Assembly (NCBI GenBank): GCA_963726995.1
Contig: CAVSEP010000004.1
Location: 248,001-312,000 of the forward strand
Direction: 5' to 3'
Origin: DAIDKA01 sp963726995
Lineage (GTDB): Bacteria; Pseudomonadota; Gammaproteobacteria; Steroidobacterales; Steroidobacteraceae
Length of the DNA stretch: 64,000 nucleotides
Below the pieces are notes generated by a model. The model saw only the letters and a program-made list of their open reading frames with translations. It was not told the DNA's origin and ran no database searches. A program made the position numbers and the translations under genes. Shown piece after piece: positions 1 through 9,554 of the stretch; the first letter of the stretch is position 1, and the number at the start of each line of letters is the position of its first letter.

Positions 1-177
1 CCAGGCGGTTTCCTCGCGCGCCTCGCGCGCCACGGCCTGCAGCAGGGTTTCACCCCGCTCGACGTGCCCGGCGGGCTGATTGAACACCAGACGTCGGGCG
101 ATGCGCTCCTCGACCAGCAGGAAGCGACCCTGTCTTTCGGCAAGGGCGGCGACGGTGACATCCGGTGGCAGTGGCAT
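1..177 (-). CDS. nudJ: Nudix hydrolase, NudJ-like (partial, cut by window start)
   Basis: The first 59 residues of a Nudix hydrolase are visible; the rest lies left of the window. The Nudix box is nearly complete: G37 with E43, then R51-E52 and E55-E56, which would bind the metal and position the phosphoanhydride. The stretch NQPAGHVERGETL is typical of the NudJ (thiamine-pyrophosphate/nucleotide phosphatase) group, although A58 stands where the box usually has G. In many gammaproteobacteria nudJ sits with mnmA upstream of purB, and here purB follows at 975 on the same strand, which supports the name. Start ATG at 175-177. Confidence 0.75.
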   Translation of the reverse strand, partial: MPLPPDVTVAALAERQGRFLLVEERIARRLVFNQPAGHVERGETLLQAVAREAREETAW

Positions 178-223
178 GGCGGGGCATTATAGCCAACCCG
201 CCGCGGGCGCCGATCGGGCTTGA

Positions 224-823
224 TCAGCTGTGGCGGGCGACGCGCAGGGCGCGCTCGGGCGCGCTGGCGTTCCAGACCGTGTCAAACTCGGCCAGATGCA
301 GGCGGGCGACGGCCGGATTGTTGAAGTCGGCGATGCCGTCCCAGGTGTCCGCGCGCAGGCGGTAGACGATCGCCCGTTCGTCGGCGATTAGGTAGGCGCA
401 GGAGCGTTGCTGCGGCATGTGGCTGGCGACGTAGCGGATGTCGATGTAGCTGGAAAGCCTCCGCCCCATGGCGATGAAGCGGTTGGTATCGGTCATTACC
501 CGCGCGGGGTCCACCAGCAGCACGCGCACCTTGGCGAAGCTGCGCGCCAGCACGAAACTCTTGATGATCTCCAGGAACGGAGTCTGGTCGTAGACCTCGG
601 GCTCCAGATCCTGGGTATAGATGGACAGCATCCGGCTGGCGGAGGCCGCGGCGGTGTCCACCGCAATGCGCGCTTCGGCGATGCTGGTGATGACCGACAT
701 GGGTTCGACACTGCGCTGGGGCGTGGCCAGGCTCACGACGCCTGCGGACTTCTCCGGGGTAAAACGGGCATGCGCGAGCGGCGCCAGCACTCCCGTATCC
801 GCACCTTCCCCGTAAGATTCCAC
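224..823 (-). CDS. DUF7931-like conserved hypothetical protein
   Basis: A 199-residue protein if started at GTG 823. ATG at 700 (MSVITSIAEAR) is an equally good start and gives 158 residues, closer to my memory of the family. The core (SRMLSIYTQDLEPEVYD, VRVLLVDPARV, RLSSYIDIRYV, YLIADERAIVYR, FDTVWNAS) resembles the DUF7931 group found in Xanthomonadales-type bacteria, which looks like a small phospholipase-D-type fold without the HKD catalytic repeats. No function is known to me. It lies between nudJ and purB on the same strand and may be cotranscribed with them. Confidence 0.6.
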   Translation of the reverse strand: MESYGEGADTGVLAPLAHARFTPEKSAGVVSLATPQRSVEPMSVITSIAEARIAVDTAAASASRMLSIYTQDLEPEVYDQTPFLEIIKSFVLARSFAKVRVLLVDPARVMTDTNRFIAMGRRLSSYIDIRYVASHMPQQRSCAYLIADERAIVYRLRADTWDGIADFNNPAVARLHLAEFDTVWNASAPERALRVARHS

Positions 824-974
824 GTTGGACCGCCCATGCGCGCCTGCTTATCTGCAGGCTGTGGCGATCTTAGAAAGGCGGCACCGGGTGGATTGTCGAC
901 CCGATCACGCTTTGACCGGGTACGCCTGCGGCGTTGCGCCGGATTCGTGGCGCGGATCACTCAATAATGCGAGT

Positions 975-2351
975 TCATGGGACCTTGCGCGCAAGATCTG
1001 CCGCCAATCCGACATAATCCTGTGGTTTCAGCTGCAGCAGCCGGGCCTTTTCCGCAGCCGCAATCGGCAGGCTTTCGATCAGCGCTGCGAGGCTGGCCCC
1101 ATCGATGGTGCGCCCGCGGGTGAAGTCCTTGAGCAGTTCGTAGCCGTCGGGCACGCCCTGGGCGCGCAGTACCGTCTGCACCGCTTCTGCGAGTACTTCC
1201 CAGGCGCCGTTGACGTCCGCGCCGATGCGCACCGGATCGGCGTCGATCTTGGCCAGCCCGCGCAGCGTCGAGCGCCACGCCACCAGCGTGTGGCCCAGCG
1301 CCACGCCGACATTGCGCAGCACCGTGGAGTCGGTCAGATCGCGCTGCCAGCGTGAAATGGGCAGCTTGTCGGCGAAGTGACGCAGCAGGGCGTTGGCCAG
1401 GCCGAGATTGCCTTCGGCGTTCTCGAAATCGATCGGATTGATCTTGTGCGGCATGGTGGAGGAGCCCACCTCGCCGGCGACCGGTCGTTGTCGCAGGTAG
1501 CCCAAGGACACGTATCCCCAGATGTCCCGGCACAGGTCGATGCTGATGACGTTGATGGCGGCCAGGGCATCGCAGTACTCGCCGATCCAGTCATGCGGTT
1601 CGATCTGGGTGGTGAAGGGATTGTTGACCAGACCCATGGATTCCACGAACTGCTGCGCGACCTCAGGCCATGCCAGCTGCGGAAGCGCGGCGCAGTGCGC
1701 GTTGAAGTTGCCCACCGCGCCGTTCCACTTGCCCAGTATCGCGACCTTGGCGAAGCGCTGCTGCGCGCGCGCCAGCCGCGCCACGACATTGGCGAATTCC
1801 TTGCCCAGCGTGGTGGGGCTGGCGGCCTGGCCATGGGTTCGGGCCAGCATCGGCAGCTGCGCGTGGCGCGCGGCGAGTGTCGCCAGGGTGCGGATGAGTT
1901 CATCCGCGGCCCCGAGCATCACGATGCGGGCCGCCGCCAGCAGCTTTGCGTAGCTCAAGTTGTTGATGTCCTCCGAGGTGCACCCGAAATGCACCAGCTC
2001 GAGGTTTGCGCCGCTGGCGCCCGCGGCCTGCAGCACTTCGCGCACGTAGTACTCCACCGCCTTCACGTCGTGGTTGGTGCGCGCCTCGATGCCCTTGACG
2101 AGGCCGGCCGCCTCCAGCGGCGGATGCTCGGCCAGCGCCTGCGCGGCGCCGCGTACGCCCGCAGTGAGTTGCGCCCCGGCCAGCTGTGGCGCAGCTGCCG
2201 CCAAATGCAGCAGCCACTTGGCCTCGATGCGGATGCGCTCGCGGATCAGTCCTGCCTCGGACAGCAGCTCCCGCAGCGGCTCGGTGGCGCGCCGATAGCG
2301 GCCATCAAGGGGCGATAACGCATCGAGGGCGGCGGTGTCGGTCGAAGACAT
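975..2351 (-). CDS. purB: adenylosuccinate lyase
   Basis: A 458-residue enzyme of the fumarase/aspartase superfamily, close to the length of E. coli PurB (456). It cleaves SAICAR to AICAR plus fumarate and adenylosuccinate to AMP plus fumarate, in cytosolic purine synthesis. The superfamily signature loop SSTMPHKINPIDFEN is present, as are the catalytic-histidine region LVHFGCTSEDINN and the motif RTHGQAASPTT. ATG at 2351 is chosen because MSSTDTAALDALSPLDGRYR fits the known N-terminus; the reading frame is open for 45 codons further upstream but that part is not conserved. Divergent from fumC with 71 bp between the starts. Confidence 0.95.
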   Translation of the reverse strand: MSSTDTAALDALSPLDGRYRRATEPLRELLSEAGLIRERIRIEAKWLLHLAAAAPQLAGAQLTAGVRGAAQALAEHPPLEAAGLVKGIEARTNHDVKAVEYYVREVLQAAGASGANLELVHFGCTSEDINNLSYAKLLAAARIVMLGAADELIRTLATLAARHAQLPMLARTHGQAASPTTLGKEFANVVARLARAQQRFAKVAILGKWNGAVGNFNAHCAALPQLAWPEVAQQFVESMGLVNNPFTTQIEPHDWIGEYCDALAAINVISIDLCRDIWGYVSLGYLRQRPVAGEVGSSTMPHKINPIDFENAEGNLGLANALLRHFADKLPISRWQRDLTDSTVLRNVGVALGHTLVAWRSTLRGLAKIDADPVRIGADVNGAWEVLAEAVQTVLRAQGVPDGYELLKDFTRGRTIDGASLAALIESLPIAAAEKARLLQLKPQDYVGLAADLARKVP

Positions 2352-2422
2352 ACGTGCGCAATCCGGCAATAGGCAATTCAGGATGTTAGGATTTGCAATG
2401 ATACCGTGCCGGAGTGCTTTTG

Positions 2423-3826
2423 ATGACAGCTTCTTTTCGAACAGAACGGGACAGCATGGGCGAGTTGCAGGTGCCCGCGGGTGCACTCTGGGGCGCGCAG
2501 ACGCAGCGCGCCGTGCAGAATTTTCCCATCAGCGGCCGGCCGCTGCCGCGCGCCTTCATCCGCGCGCTGGGGGTGATCAAGCAGGCCGCGGCGCTGGCCA
2601 ATGCCAAGCTGGGACTGCTGGACGCGAAGGTGGCGCAGGCGATCGCGGCCTGCGCGGCGGAAGTGGCCGAAGGGCGCCACGATGCCCATTTTCCGCTCGA
2701 CATTTTCCAGACCGGTTCCGGCACCAGCACCAACATGAATGCCAACGAGGTGATCGCGCACCTGGCCTCGGCGCGGCTGGGTCGGGCGGTGCACCCCAAC
2801 GATGACGTGAACATGGGCCAGAGCAGCAATGACGTGATCCCGACCGCCATCCACGTCGGCGCCGCGCTCGCCACCAAGACCCAGCTGCAACCGGCGCTGG
2901 CGCACGTCTGCGCCGTGCTGCGGGCCAGGGAGCAGGAGCTGGCCACGGTGGTGAAGACCGGACGCACCCACCTGATGGACGCGATGCCGGTCACCCTGGG
3001 CCAGGAACTTTCCGGCTGGCGGGTGCAACTGGAAAACGGCCAGGCGCGATTGCATGCGGTGGAACCGCGCCTGCTGGCGCTGGCCCAGGGGGGCACCGCC
3101 GTGGGCACCGGCATCAACGCCCATCCGCAGTTCGGCAGCGTGTTCTGCGCGGAATTGGCGGCCATCACCGGCATCGCCTTCGTGCCCAGCCGCAACTACT
3201 TCGAGTCCCTCTCCAGCCAGGATGCCGCCGTGGAACTGTCGGGTCAGCTGAAGGTCATCGCCGTGAGCCTCATGAAGATCGCCAATGACCTGCGCTGGAT
3301 GAACAGCGGACCGCTCGCGGGGTTGGGCGAGATCGCGCTGCCGGCGCTGCAGCCGGGCAGCAGCATCATGCCGGGCAAGGTCAATCCGGTGATTCCGGAA
3401 AGTGCGGCGATGGTCGCCGCGGAAGTCATCGGCAACGATGCGGCCATCACGGTGGGCGGGCAGTCCGGCAACTTCCAGTTGAACGTGATGCTGCCTTTGA
3501 TCGCCTACAAGCTGCTGGAAAGCATCCGGCTGCTGAGCAACGTGCTGCAGGCCCTGGCCGATCGGACGCTGGCCGGCTTCACGGTGAACGAAGCACGGCT
3601 GCAGGAGGCCCTGGAGCGCAATCCCATCCTGGTGACGGCGCTCAATTCCATCATCGGCTACGAAAAGGGCGCGGCGATTGCCAAGAAAGCCTACGCCGAA
3701 GGCAAGCCGATCCGCGAGATCGCCCAGCAGATGACCGATCTGTCGGCCGCGCAGCTCGCCAAACTGCTGGATCCCCTGGAGCTGACCCGCGGCGGCATCA
3801 AGGGCGGCACCAGCGGCGGCGGCTGA
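2423..3826 (+). CDS. fumC: class II fumarate hydratase
   Basis: A 467-residue FumC-type fumarase (fumarate to L-malate, TCA cycle, oxygen-stable). Motifs: GSGTSTNMNANEV, SSNDVIPTAIHV, the TGRTHLMDA substrate loop, and the signature GSSIMPGKVNPV. The start ATG at 2423 is preferred over the upstream in-frame GTG at 2414 because a GGAG ribosome site (2411-2414) overlaps that GTG and sits 8 bases before the ATG. It is followed after 5 bp by the Nudix gene. Confidence 0.95.
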   Translation: MTASFRTERDSMGELQVPAGALWGAQTQRAVQNFPISGRPLPRAFIRALGVIKQAAALANAKLGLLDAKVAQAIAACAAEVAEGRHDAHFPLDIFQTGSGTSTNMNANEVIAHLASARLGRAVHPNDDVNMGQSSNDVIPTAIHVGAALATKTQLQPALAHVCAVLRAREQELATVVKTGRTHLMDAMPVTLGQELSGWRVQLENGQARLHAVEPRLLALAQGGTAVGTGINAHPQFGSVFCAELAAITGIAFVPSRNYFESLSSQDAAVELSGQLKVIAVSLMKIANDLRWMNSGPLAGLGEIALPALQPGSSIMPGKVNPVIPESAAMVAAEVIGNDAAITVGGQSGNFQLNVMLPLIAYKLLESIRLLSNVLQALADRTLAGFTVNEARLQEALERNPILVTALNSIIGYEKGAAIAKKAYAEGKPIREIAQQMTDLSAAQLAKLLDPLELTRGGIKGGTSGGG

Positions 3827-3831
3827 GTGCG

Positions 3832-4486
3832 GTGGTTGCACAGCCCGGTGAGGATCCCCAGTTCTGGCAGCGACGGATTGCCGAGCGCCTGCGGGGCAGC
3901 ACCGTGCGCCACGAGCGCGCCGACTGGGTGCTGCCGGGCCTGAGCGCCGAGGCCAGTCGCGCCTTCGAGAGTTTTATCCCCGAGACGCTGGTGCCGGCCG
4001 CGGTGTTGATGCCCATCATCCTGCACGACCCTTCCCCCACGGTGCTGTTTACGCAGCGCTCGAGTGCGCTCAAGCATCATGGCGGGCAGATCAGCTTCCC
4101 CGGCGGGCGGCTCGAATCTTCCGACAGCAGTCCCATTGCCGCCGCGCTGCGGGAAGCGCGCGAGGAGGTCGGCCTTGATGCGGATTTCATCACCGTCATC
4201 GGCTTTCTGCCGGACCATATCATCGGTACCGGATTTCGCGTCACGCCGGTGGTGGCGTTCATCCGCCCCGGATTCACGCTGGCGCCCGATGCGCGTGAAG
4301 TGCAGGAGACTTTCGAAGTTCCCCTGGACTACCTGTTCGACCCTGGCGAATTTCCGGCCCCGCATGCGCCAGTACGTGCCGGACCTGCCGGCGGTGCAGC
4401 TGAATGACATTCCCGTCGGCGAACGCAATATCTGGGGCGCCACCGCCGGTATGCTGATGAGCCTGTACCGGCTGTGCAAGGAGTGA
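3832..4486 (+). pseudogene. nudL: CoA pyrophosphatase (Nudix), apparent single-base frameshift
   Basis: A NudL/YeaB-type Nudix protein that would hydrolyse coenzyme A to 3'-phosphoadenylate and phosphopantetheine. The first frame (GTG 3832) carries the family features: LFTQRSSALKHHGGQISFPGG, then the Nudix box ending REAREEVGLD. After VPLDYLFDP the reading must move by one base: the expected C-terminus ANFRPRMRQYV...ERNIWGATAGML continues in the +1 frame to 4486. A single extra G at 4345/4346 explains this. The unshifted frame runs to a meaningless tail and stops at 4407. Either a sequencing error or a real lesion. Lies between fumC and mazG, all on the same strand. Confidence 0.8.
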
Positions 4487-4488
4487 GC

Positions 4489-5424
4489 ATGTCCCGAAGC
4501 GGCAGCGGCGATCTGGCCGCCATGAAGGAACTGCTGGCATTGATGGGGAGGCTGCGCGATCCGCAAAAGGGCTGTCCCTGGGATCGCGCGCAGACCTTCG
4601 CGACCATCGCGCCGTATACGCTGGAGGAGGCCTATGAGGTCGTCGATGCCATCCAGTCCGGCGAGTCACCGCCGAAGCTGCGTGATGAACTGGGCGATCT
4701 GCTCTTCCAGGTGGTGTTCTATGCGCAGCTCGCCCAGGAGCGCGGCTGGTTCGACTTCGAGGGCATTGCGCGCGGCATTCATGACAAGCTGGTCCGGCGC
4801 CATCCCCATGTGTTCGGCGCCGCGGCCGCAGTCAACACGCCGGATGAAGTCCTGGTGGCCTGGGAGGAACTGAAGGCCCGCGAGCGCGCCGCCGCGCAGC
4901 AGGATCCGGCCACGCCGGTCGGCGTGCTGGCGGATGTGCCGCGCGCGCTGCCGGCCCTGACGCGTGCCCAGAAATTGGGCAAGCGTGCCGGCAGGGTGGG
5001 ATTTGACTGGACCGACATGCGCGATGTGCGCGCCAAGATCAGCGAGGAACTCGCAGAACTTGACGAGGCGGCACAGGAAGTCCGGGATCACCCGGATACC
5101 GGTGCGCCGCCGGCCCACCTGGTGGAGGAGATGGGCGACCTGCTGTTTGCGATCGCCAACTGGGGGCGCCATGTGGGCGCCGATGCGGAAGGCGCACTGC
5201 GGGCCGCGAATTCCAAATTCGAACGCCGGTTTGCGCGCATGGAAGCCCTGGCGCGCGAGCGCGCGCTGGTGCTCACCGAACTGACGCTCGAGCATTGGGA
5301 GGCGTTGTGGCAGGAGGCCAAGCAGCGCCGAGCGCGGTGCCGCTACGGCAGCTCGAACCTGATGCCCTGGGCCAGCGGCAGCGAGCGGCTCCAGTTGATG
5401 GTGTTGGTCTGGCGACGCATGTAG
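4489..5424 (+). CDS. mazG: nucleoside triphosphate pyrophosphohydrolase
   Basis: MazG hydrolyses (d)NTPs to monophosphates and cleans the nucleotide pool. Two tandem MazG domains are visible: the first around KGCPWDRAQTFATIAPYTLEEAYEVVDAI with EL.DLLFQVVFYAQ, the second around KISEELAELDEAAQE and EEMGDLLFAIANWGRH, with the acidic metal-binding residues of both helices intact. Start ATG 4489 follows a GGAG at 4480-4483. The recognisable protein ends near 5335 (WEALWQEAKQR); the last ~30 codons are antisense to the end of the convergent aldehyde dehydrogenase gene, giving an 82-bp overlap, so the true stop may have been displaced. Confidence 0.92.
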   Translation: MSRSGSGDLAAMKELLALMGRLRDPQKGCPWDRAQTFATIAPYTLEEAYEVVDAIQSGESPPKLRDELGDLLFQVVFYAQLAQERGWFDFEGIARGIHDKLVRRHPHVFGAAAAVNTPDEVLVAWEELKARERAAAQQDPATPVGVLADVPRALPALTRAQKLGKRAGRVGFDWTDMRDVRAKISEELAELDEAAQEVRDHPDTGAPPAHLVEEMGDLLFAIANWGRHVGADAEGALRAANSKFERRFARMEALARERALVLTELTLEHWEALWQEAKQRRARCRYGSSNLMPWASGSERLQLMVLVWRRM

Positions 5425-6882
5425 GCCTTCCAGGCATCGGACCCGGACTCGCGACCGCCACCCGTGTCCTTCTCGCCGCCGAACGCGCCGCCGATTTCGG
5501 CGCCCGAGGTGCCGATGTTCACGTTGGCAATGCCACAGTCACTGCCGGAGGCCGACAGGAATAGTTCGGCATGCTGCAGCCTATCGGTGAACAAGCGAGG
5601 AGGACAGGCCATGGGCGGAAGTATTCTGCAGGGCGATTGCCTCGGCCAAGGACGCCACGGGAATGACGTACAGAATCGGCGCGAAGGTTTCGGTCTGCAC
5701 GATGCTCCACTCATTGCGCGCGCGAATCAGCGCCGGCGTGACGAAATTTCCCGCACCGGGCGGCACCTGTCCGCCGTGCAGCAGCACGCCTCCCAGGGCG
5801 ACGGCTTCGGCGATCGCCGCGCGGTAACCGGCGACGGCGGCCGAGTCGATCAGCGGCCCCATGAGCGTGCCGTCTTGCAGCGGGTCCCCGATTCGCACCT
5901 GCCGGTAGGCATGGATGAGCCGCCGTTCCAGTTCCTCGCGGCGCGCCTCATGGACCAGCACCCGGCGCGTCGTCGTGCAGCGCTGACCGGCCGTGCCGAC
6001 GGCGCCAAAGGCGATGGCCGGGACGGCCAGATCCAGGTCCGCGGTCTCATCCACGATCACCGCGTTGTTGCCACCCAGCTCCAGCAGGCTCCTGCCGAGT
6101 CGACGCGCGACCTTCTCGGCCACCTGGCGACCGACCGGGGTGGATCCGGTGAAGGAAACCAGGGCCACGCGCCGGTCTTCCACCAGCGAAGCGGCCAGCT
6201 GCGCGCCGGCATCGACGAATATCTGAAAGATCGGCGGCGCCTGATGCGCCTGCAGCACGCGGTTGCAAAGATGCTGCACGGCCAGCGCCGCCAGGGGCGT
6301 GCGCGGTGAGGGTTTCCACACCGTCGCGTTGCCGCAGACGGCGGCCAGAAAGGCGTTCCAGGCCCACACGGCCACCGGAAAATTGAAGGCGGAGATCACG
6401 CCGACCACGCCCAGGGGATGCCACTGCTCGTACATGCGATGCTGGGGCCGCTCCGAATGCATGGTATTGCCGTACAGCATGCGCGACTGGCCCACCGCGA
6501 AATCCGCGATGTCGATCATCTCCTGCACCTCGCCCAGGCTCTCGGCGAGGATCTTGCCGTTCTCGAGACTGATCAGCGTAGCGAGGTCCTGCTTGAGGCC
6601 GCGCAGGGCCTGCCCCAGGACCCGCAGCAGCTCGCCGCGGCGCGGGGCCGGCACTGCACGCCATTGCGCGGCGGCGGACACGGCGCTGTCCAGAATCTGA
6701 TCCAGATCTTGCGCGCTTGCCGCGCGCACCTGCGCCAGCGGTTCGCCGCTCGAGGGGTTGCGGACGCTGATGAGGTCGGTCGCAGTGCCTGCGGTCCAGC
6801 CGCGCGCGCCGGACCATGCGCCGGCGTTGTGCGCACCGAGCTCGAGGCGCTTCAGGAGCTGTGCAATCTCGGTGGTATTCAT
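5343..6882 (-). pseudogene. ALDH7-type aminoadipate-semialdehyde dehydrogenase, one-base frameshift
   Basis: NAD-dependent aldehyde dehydrogenase of the ALDH7 (antiquitin/AmaB) group, expected to oxidise 2-aminoadipate 6-semialdehyde from lysine breakdown. Seen: cofactor region FNFPVAVWAWN, ELGGNNAVIV with the general-base Glu, and GTAGQRCTTTRR with the catalytic Cys. The long frame ends prematurely at 5581 after GLSSSL; the conserved C-terminus (FTDRLQHAELFLSASGSDCG ... SGAEIGGAFGGEK ... YMRRQTNTINW) continues in another frame down to 5343. One extra base at about 5595 accounts for it. Its start overlaps the stop of the upstream dehydrogenase by 4 bp (ATGA), so the two are translationally coupled. 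Its tail overlaps mazG convergently. Confidence 0.85.
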
Positions 6883-8054
6883 GGCCGGCCCGCCGAGGCC
6901 AGGCGGCGCTGACGACCGGCCTTGCCGGATGCGACGGTGTCGGCGGAAGTTTGCTTGGTGTCACCCTGGGAGTAGTAGCGGCCGAAGCGATTCTGCAGGA
7001 TCTGCGGCAGTCGGAAGCGCTCCTGGGCGACGAATCCTGCATAGTGCTGCGGCTGCGTGACCACGATATCCGCCACCGCGCAGATTCCCGCAGCGGTGGT
7101 GACCTGGATCGCGGACCACAGGCGCCCGCCGATCAGTTGCGGATAGATCTTGTTGACGTAGTTCTCTTCGCGCAGTTCCCCGTCCTGGCGGCCGGTCACG
7201 GCGGCATAGACGATCACCACATCCTGCAGAGTCTGCGGGACGGCGTTTTCGAGAATGCGCTTGAGCGTGCTGCGATCCTGGTTGAGCTTCAGGTCATTCA
7301 TCAGCAGCTGCATCTGGGCGCAATGTCCGGGGTAGCGGATGGTCTTGTAGTTCATGGAGGCAATACCTAAGCCGTCAATCTCGCCGAGGGAGCCAAGTCC
7401 CCCGGAAGTATTGAATGCCTCGTACAAGGTGCCGTCGATTTCGATCTCCTCCAGCCCCTGCAGCGGCGCGACCTCGACCAGGCGTCCATCGACGATGGCC
7501 TGGCAGGCATTGCCGTATTCGTTGATGAGGCCTTCCGTGGACCAGGTCAGGGAGTACTTGAGCACATTGTTCGGGTGCTGGGGCAGGGCGCCGACCCGCA
7601 GCTTGACCGAGCGGACCTCATCGAAGTGGGTCATGAGTTCGTGGGCCGCGATGCTGATGAACCCGGGCGCGAGGCCGCATTGGGGTACGAAGGCGCTGCG
7701 GGCACCCTCGGCCGTACGCCGCACGCTGCGCGTGACTTCGACATCTTCGGTGAGATCAAAGTAGTGGCAGTTGGCCTGTCTGGCCGCAATGGCGACCGTC
7801 GTGTTGCAGTAGTAGGGAAGGCTGGAGATCACCGCATCCACCGGATGGGCGCCGAGCCGGGCATGCAGGGCTGCCGCATCGGTGGCGTCGAGCCTGAGCG
7901 CGCGCAGGTTCGGACCGCCATGGGCCGCGACCACTCCTTCGGCCGCCGCCGGGTCCTGGTCGGCCAGTTGAACCTCCCACGAGCCGGACTCGGACAGCAG
8001 ACCTGAGATCAGGGCGCCGATCTTGCCGGCGCCGAGAACCAATACTTTGTGCAT
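6879..8054 (-). CDS. saccharopine dehydrogenase family / lysine 6-dehydrogenase-like protein
   Basis: A 391-residue oxidoreductase with an N-terminal Rossmann fold (VLVLGAGKIGALISGLL) and the saccharopine-dehydrogenase C-terminal domain (QCGLAPGFISIAAHEL, GALPQHPNNVLKYSLTWS). The family includes lysine 6-dehydrogenase and saccharopine reductase, whose product is 2-aminoadipate semialdehyde; that is exactly the substrate of the ALDH7-type enzyme encoded directly downstream with a 4-bp overlap. I infer a two-step lysine-to-aminoadipate route. The precise substrate (lysine or saccharopine) cannot be told from the sequence. Confidence 0.82.
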   Translation of the reverse strand: MHKVLVLGAGKIGALISGLLSESGSWEVQLADQDPAAAEGVVAAHGGPNLRALRLDATDAAALHARLGAHPVDAVISSLPYYCNTTVAIAARQANCHYFDLTEDVEVTRSVRRTAEGARSAFVPQCGLAPGFISIAAHELMTHFDEVRSVKLRVGALPQHPNNVLKYSLTWSTEGLINEYGNACQAIVDGRLVEVAPLQGLEEIEIDGTLYEAFNTSGGLGSLGEIDGLGIASMNYKTIRYPGHCAQMQLLMNDLKLNQDRSTLKRILENAVPQTLQDVVIVYAAVTGRQDGELREENYVNKIYPQLIGGRLWSAIQVTTAAGICAVADIVVTQPQHYAGFVAQERFRLPQILQNRFGRYYSQGDTKQTSADTVASGKAGRQRRLASAGRP

Positions 8055-8181
8055 GGACTTGCCTCCTCAAGGACGCGGCCCCAGATTCTCCAAGCATGGA
8101 CCGGAATGACTTTCGTGTTACGATTTATGCTGGTTTTTCATGTCCCCGGCGCATCGTCGGGGTGTGTATCGGAATTTCCCT

Positions 8182-9543
8182 ATGCGCTCGCCGGTTATGA
8201 CTTCCTGGAACCCCACAAGCTGGCACACCAAGGCCGCGCAACAGCAGCCCCGCTACGATGATACGGCCGCCCTCGAGAAGGTGGTGGCGCAGCTGTCGCG
8301 CCTGCCGCCCATCGTGGTGTCCTGGGAAGTGGATGCGGCCCGCGAGCGGCTGGCGGCCGCGCAGCGCGGCGAGGCTTTCCTGCTCCAGGGGGGCGATTGC
8401 GCGGAGACCTTCGAGGACTGCGAGTCCGATCAGATCGCCCGGAAGCTCAAGATCCTGCTGCAGATGAGCCTGGTGCTGCTGCATGGCCTGAAGAAGCCGG
8501 TGATCCAGGTCGGCCGCATGGCCGGCCAGTACGCGAAGCCCCGTTCGGCCGACATGGAGACCAGGGACGGTGTGACCCTGCCCAGCTATCGCGGCGATCT
8601 GGTCAACCGCCCGGAGTTCACCCCCGCGGCGCGCGCGCCGGATCCGCAGCTGCTGCTGCGCGGCTATGAACGCGCGGCCCTGACCCTGAATTTCGTGCGC
8701 GCGCTCATCGATGGCGGTTTTGCCGATCTGCACCATCCTGAATACTGGGATCTGGGCTTCCTCAACCACAGCCCGTTGAAGGACGCCTATCAGCGCATCG
8801 CCAACTCCATCGCCGACTCCCTGGATTTCTTCGAGGGCATCAGCGGTCGTCCCATCCACGAGGCGGCTCAGCCGAGCTTCTACTGCAGCCACGAGGGCCT
8901 GCACCTGCTGTACGAGCAGGCACAGACGCGCTTCATTCCGCGTCAGCAGCGCTGGTACAACCTCTCGACGCACTACCCCTGGATCGGCATGCGCACCGCG
9001 CAGCTGGACGGCGCGCATGTGGAATACTTCCGCGGCATCTCCAACCCCGTGGCGGTGAAGGTGAGCAGCGGCATGGACGATGCCTGGGCGCAGGGCCTGG
9101 TGACGACCCTGAACCCGCAGAATCAGCCCGGCCGGCTGACCTTCATCCATCGCTTCGGCGCCAAGGACATCGAGAAATCCCTGCCGCGCCTGATCAGGGC
9201 GGTGCGCGAGACCGGCCAGAGCGTGCTGTGGGTGTGTGATCCCATGCACGGCAACACCGAGACCAGCACCGGGGGACTGAAGACGCGCCGCTTCGAGAAC
9301 ATCCTCAAGGAAATCGATCTGGCCTTCCGCATTCACGGGGAAATGGGTTCCTACCTGGGCGGCGTGCATATCGAGCTGACCGGTGAGGATGTGACCGAGT
9401 GCACCGGTGGGGCGCGCGGCCTGACCGACGCGGACCTGCAGCGCGCCTATCGCTCGACGGTTGATCCGCGCCTGAACCAGGAGCAGGCTCTGGAGCTGGC
9501 CTTGCTGATCGCGGAGCGCAGCCACAACAGTCGTCAGCGCTGA
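8182..9543 (+). CDS. class II 3-deoxy-7-phosphoheptulonate (DAHP) synthase
   Basis: First step of the shikimate pathway: phosphoenolpyruvate plus erythrose 4-phosphate to DAHP. The class II (plant/AroG-II) type is clear from FLLQGGDCAETF, KPVIQVGRMAGQYAKPRS, HEGLHLLYEQ, WIGMRTAQLDGAHVEYFRG and CDPMHGNT. ATG 8182 (MRSPVMTSWNP) is preferred; ATG 8197 (MTSWNPTSW) is also possible. An in-frame ATG at 8140 would add residues that are not conserved. Divergent from the lysine dehydrogenase gene; the intervening ~127 bp should hold both promoters. Shikimate enzymes are otherwise absent here. Confidence 0.93.
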   Translation: MRSPVMTSWNPTSWHTKAAQQQPRYDDTAALEKVVAQLSRLPPIVVSWEVDAARERLAAAQRGEAFLLQGGDCAETFEDCESDQIARKLKILLQMSLVLLHGLKKPVIQVGRMAGQYAKPRSADMETRDGVTLPSYRGDLVNRPEFTPAARAPDPQLLLRGYERAALTLNFVRALIDGGFADLHHPEYWDLGFLNHSPLKDAYQRIANSIADSLDFFEGISGRPIHEAAQPSFYCSHEGLHLLYEQAQTRFIPRQQRWYNLSTHYPWIGMRTAQLDGAHVEYFRGISNPVAVKVSSGMDDAWAQGLVTTLNPQNQPGRLTFIHRFGAKDIEKSLPRLIRAVRETGQSVLWVCDPMHGNTETSTGGLKTRRFENILKEIDLAFRIHGEMGSYLGGVHIELTGEDVTECTGGARGLTDADLQRAYRSTVDPRLNQEQALELALLIAERSHNSRQR

Positions 9544-9554
9544 AACCTAGCAGG

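Noticed and set aside
2378..3841. 487-codon minus-strand open frame
   Set aside because: It is the antisense shadow of fumC in GC-rich DNA, with no recognisable motifs.
8125..9525. 466-codon minus-strand open frame
   Set aside because: Shadow of the class II DAHP synthase gene; the plus strand is clearly coding.
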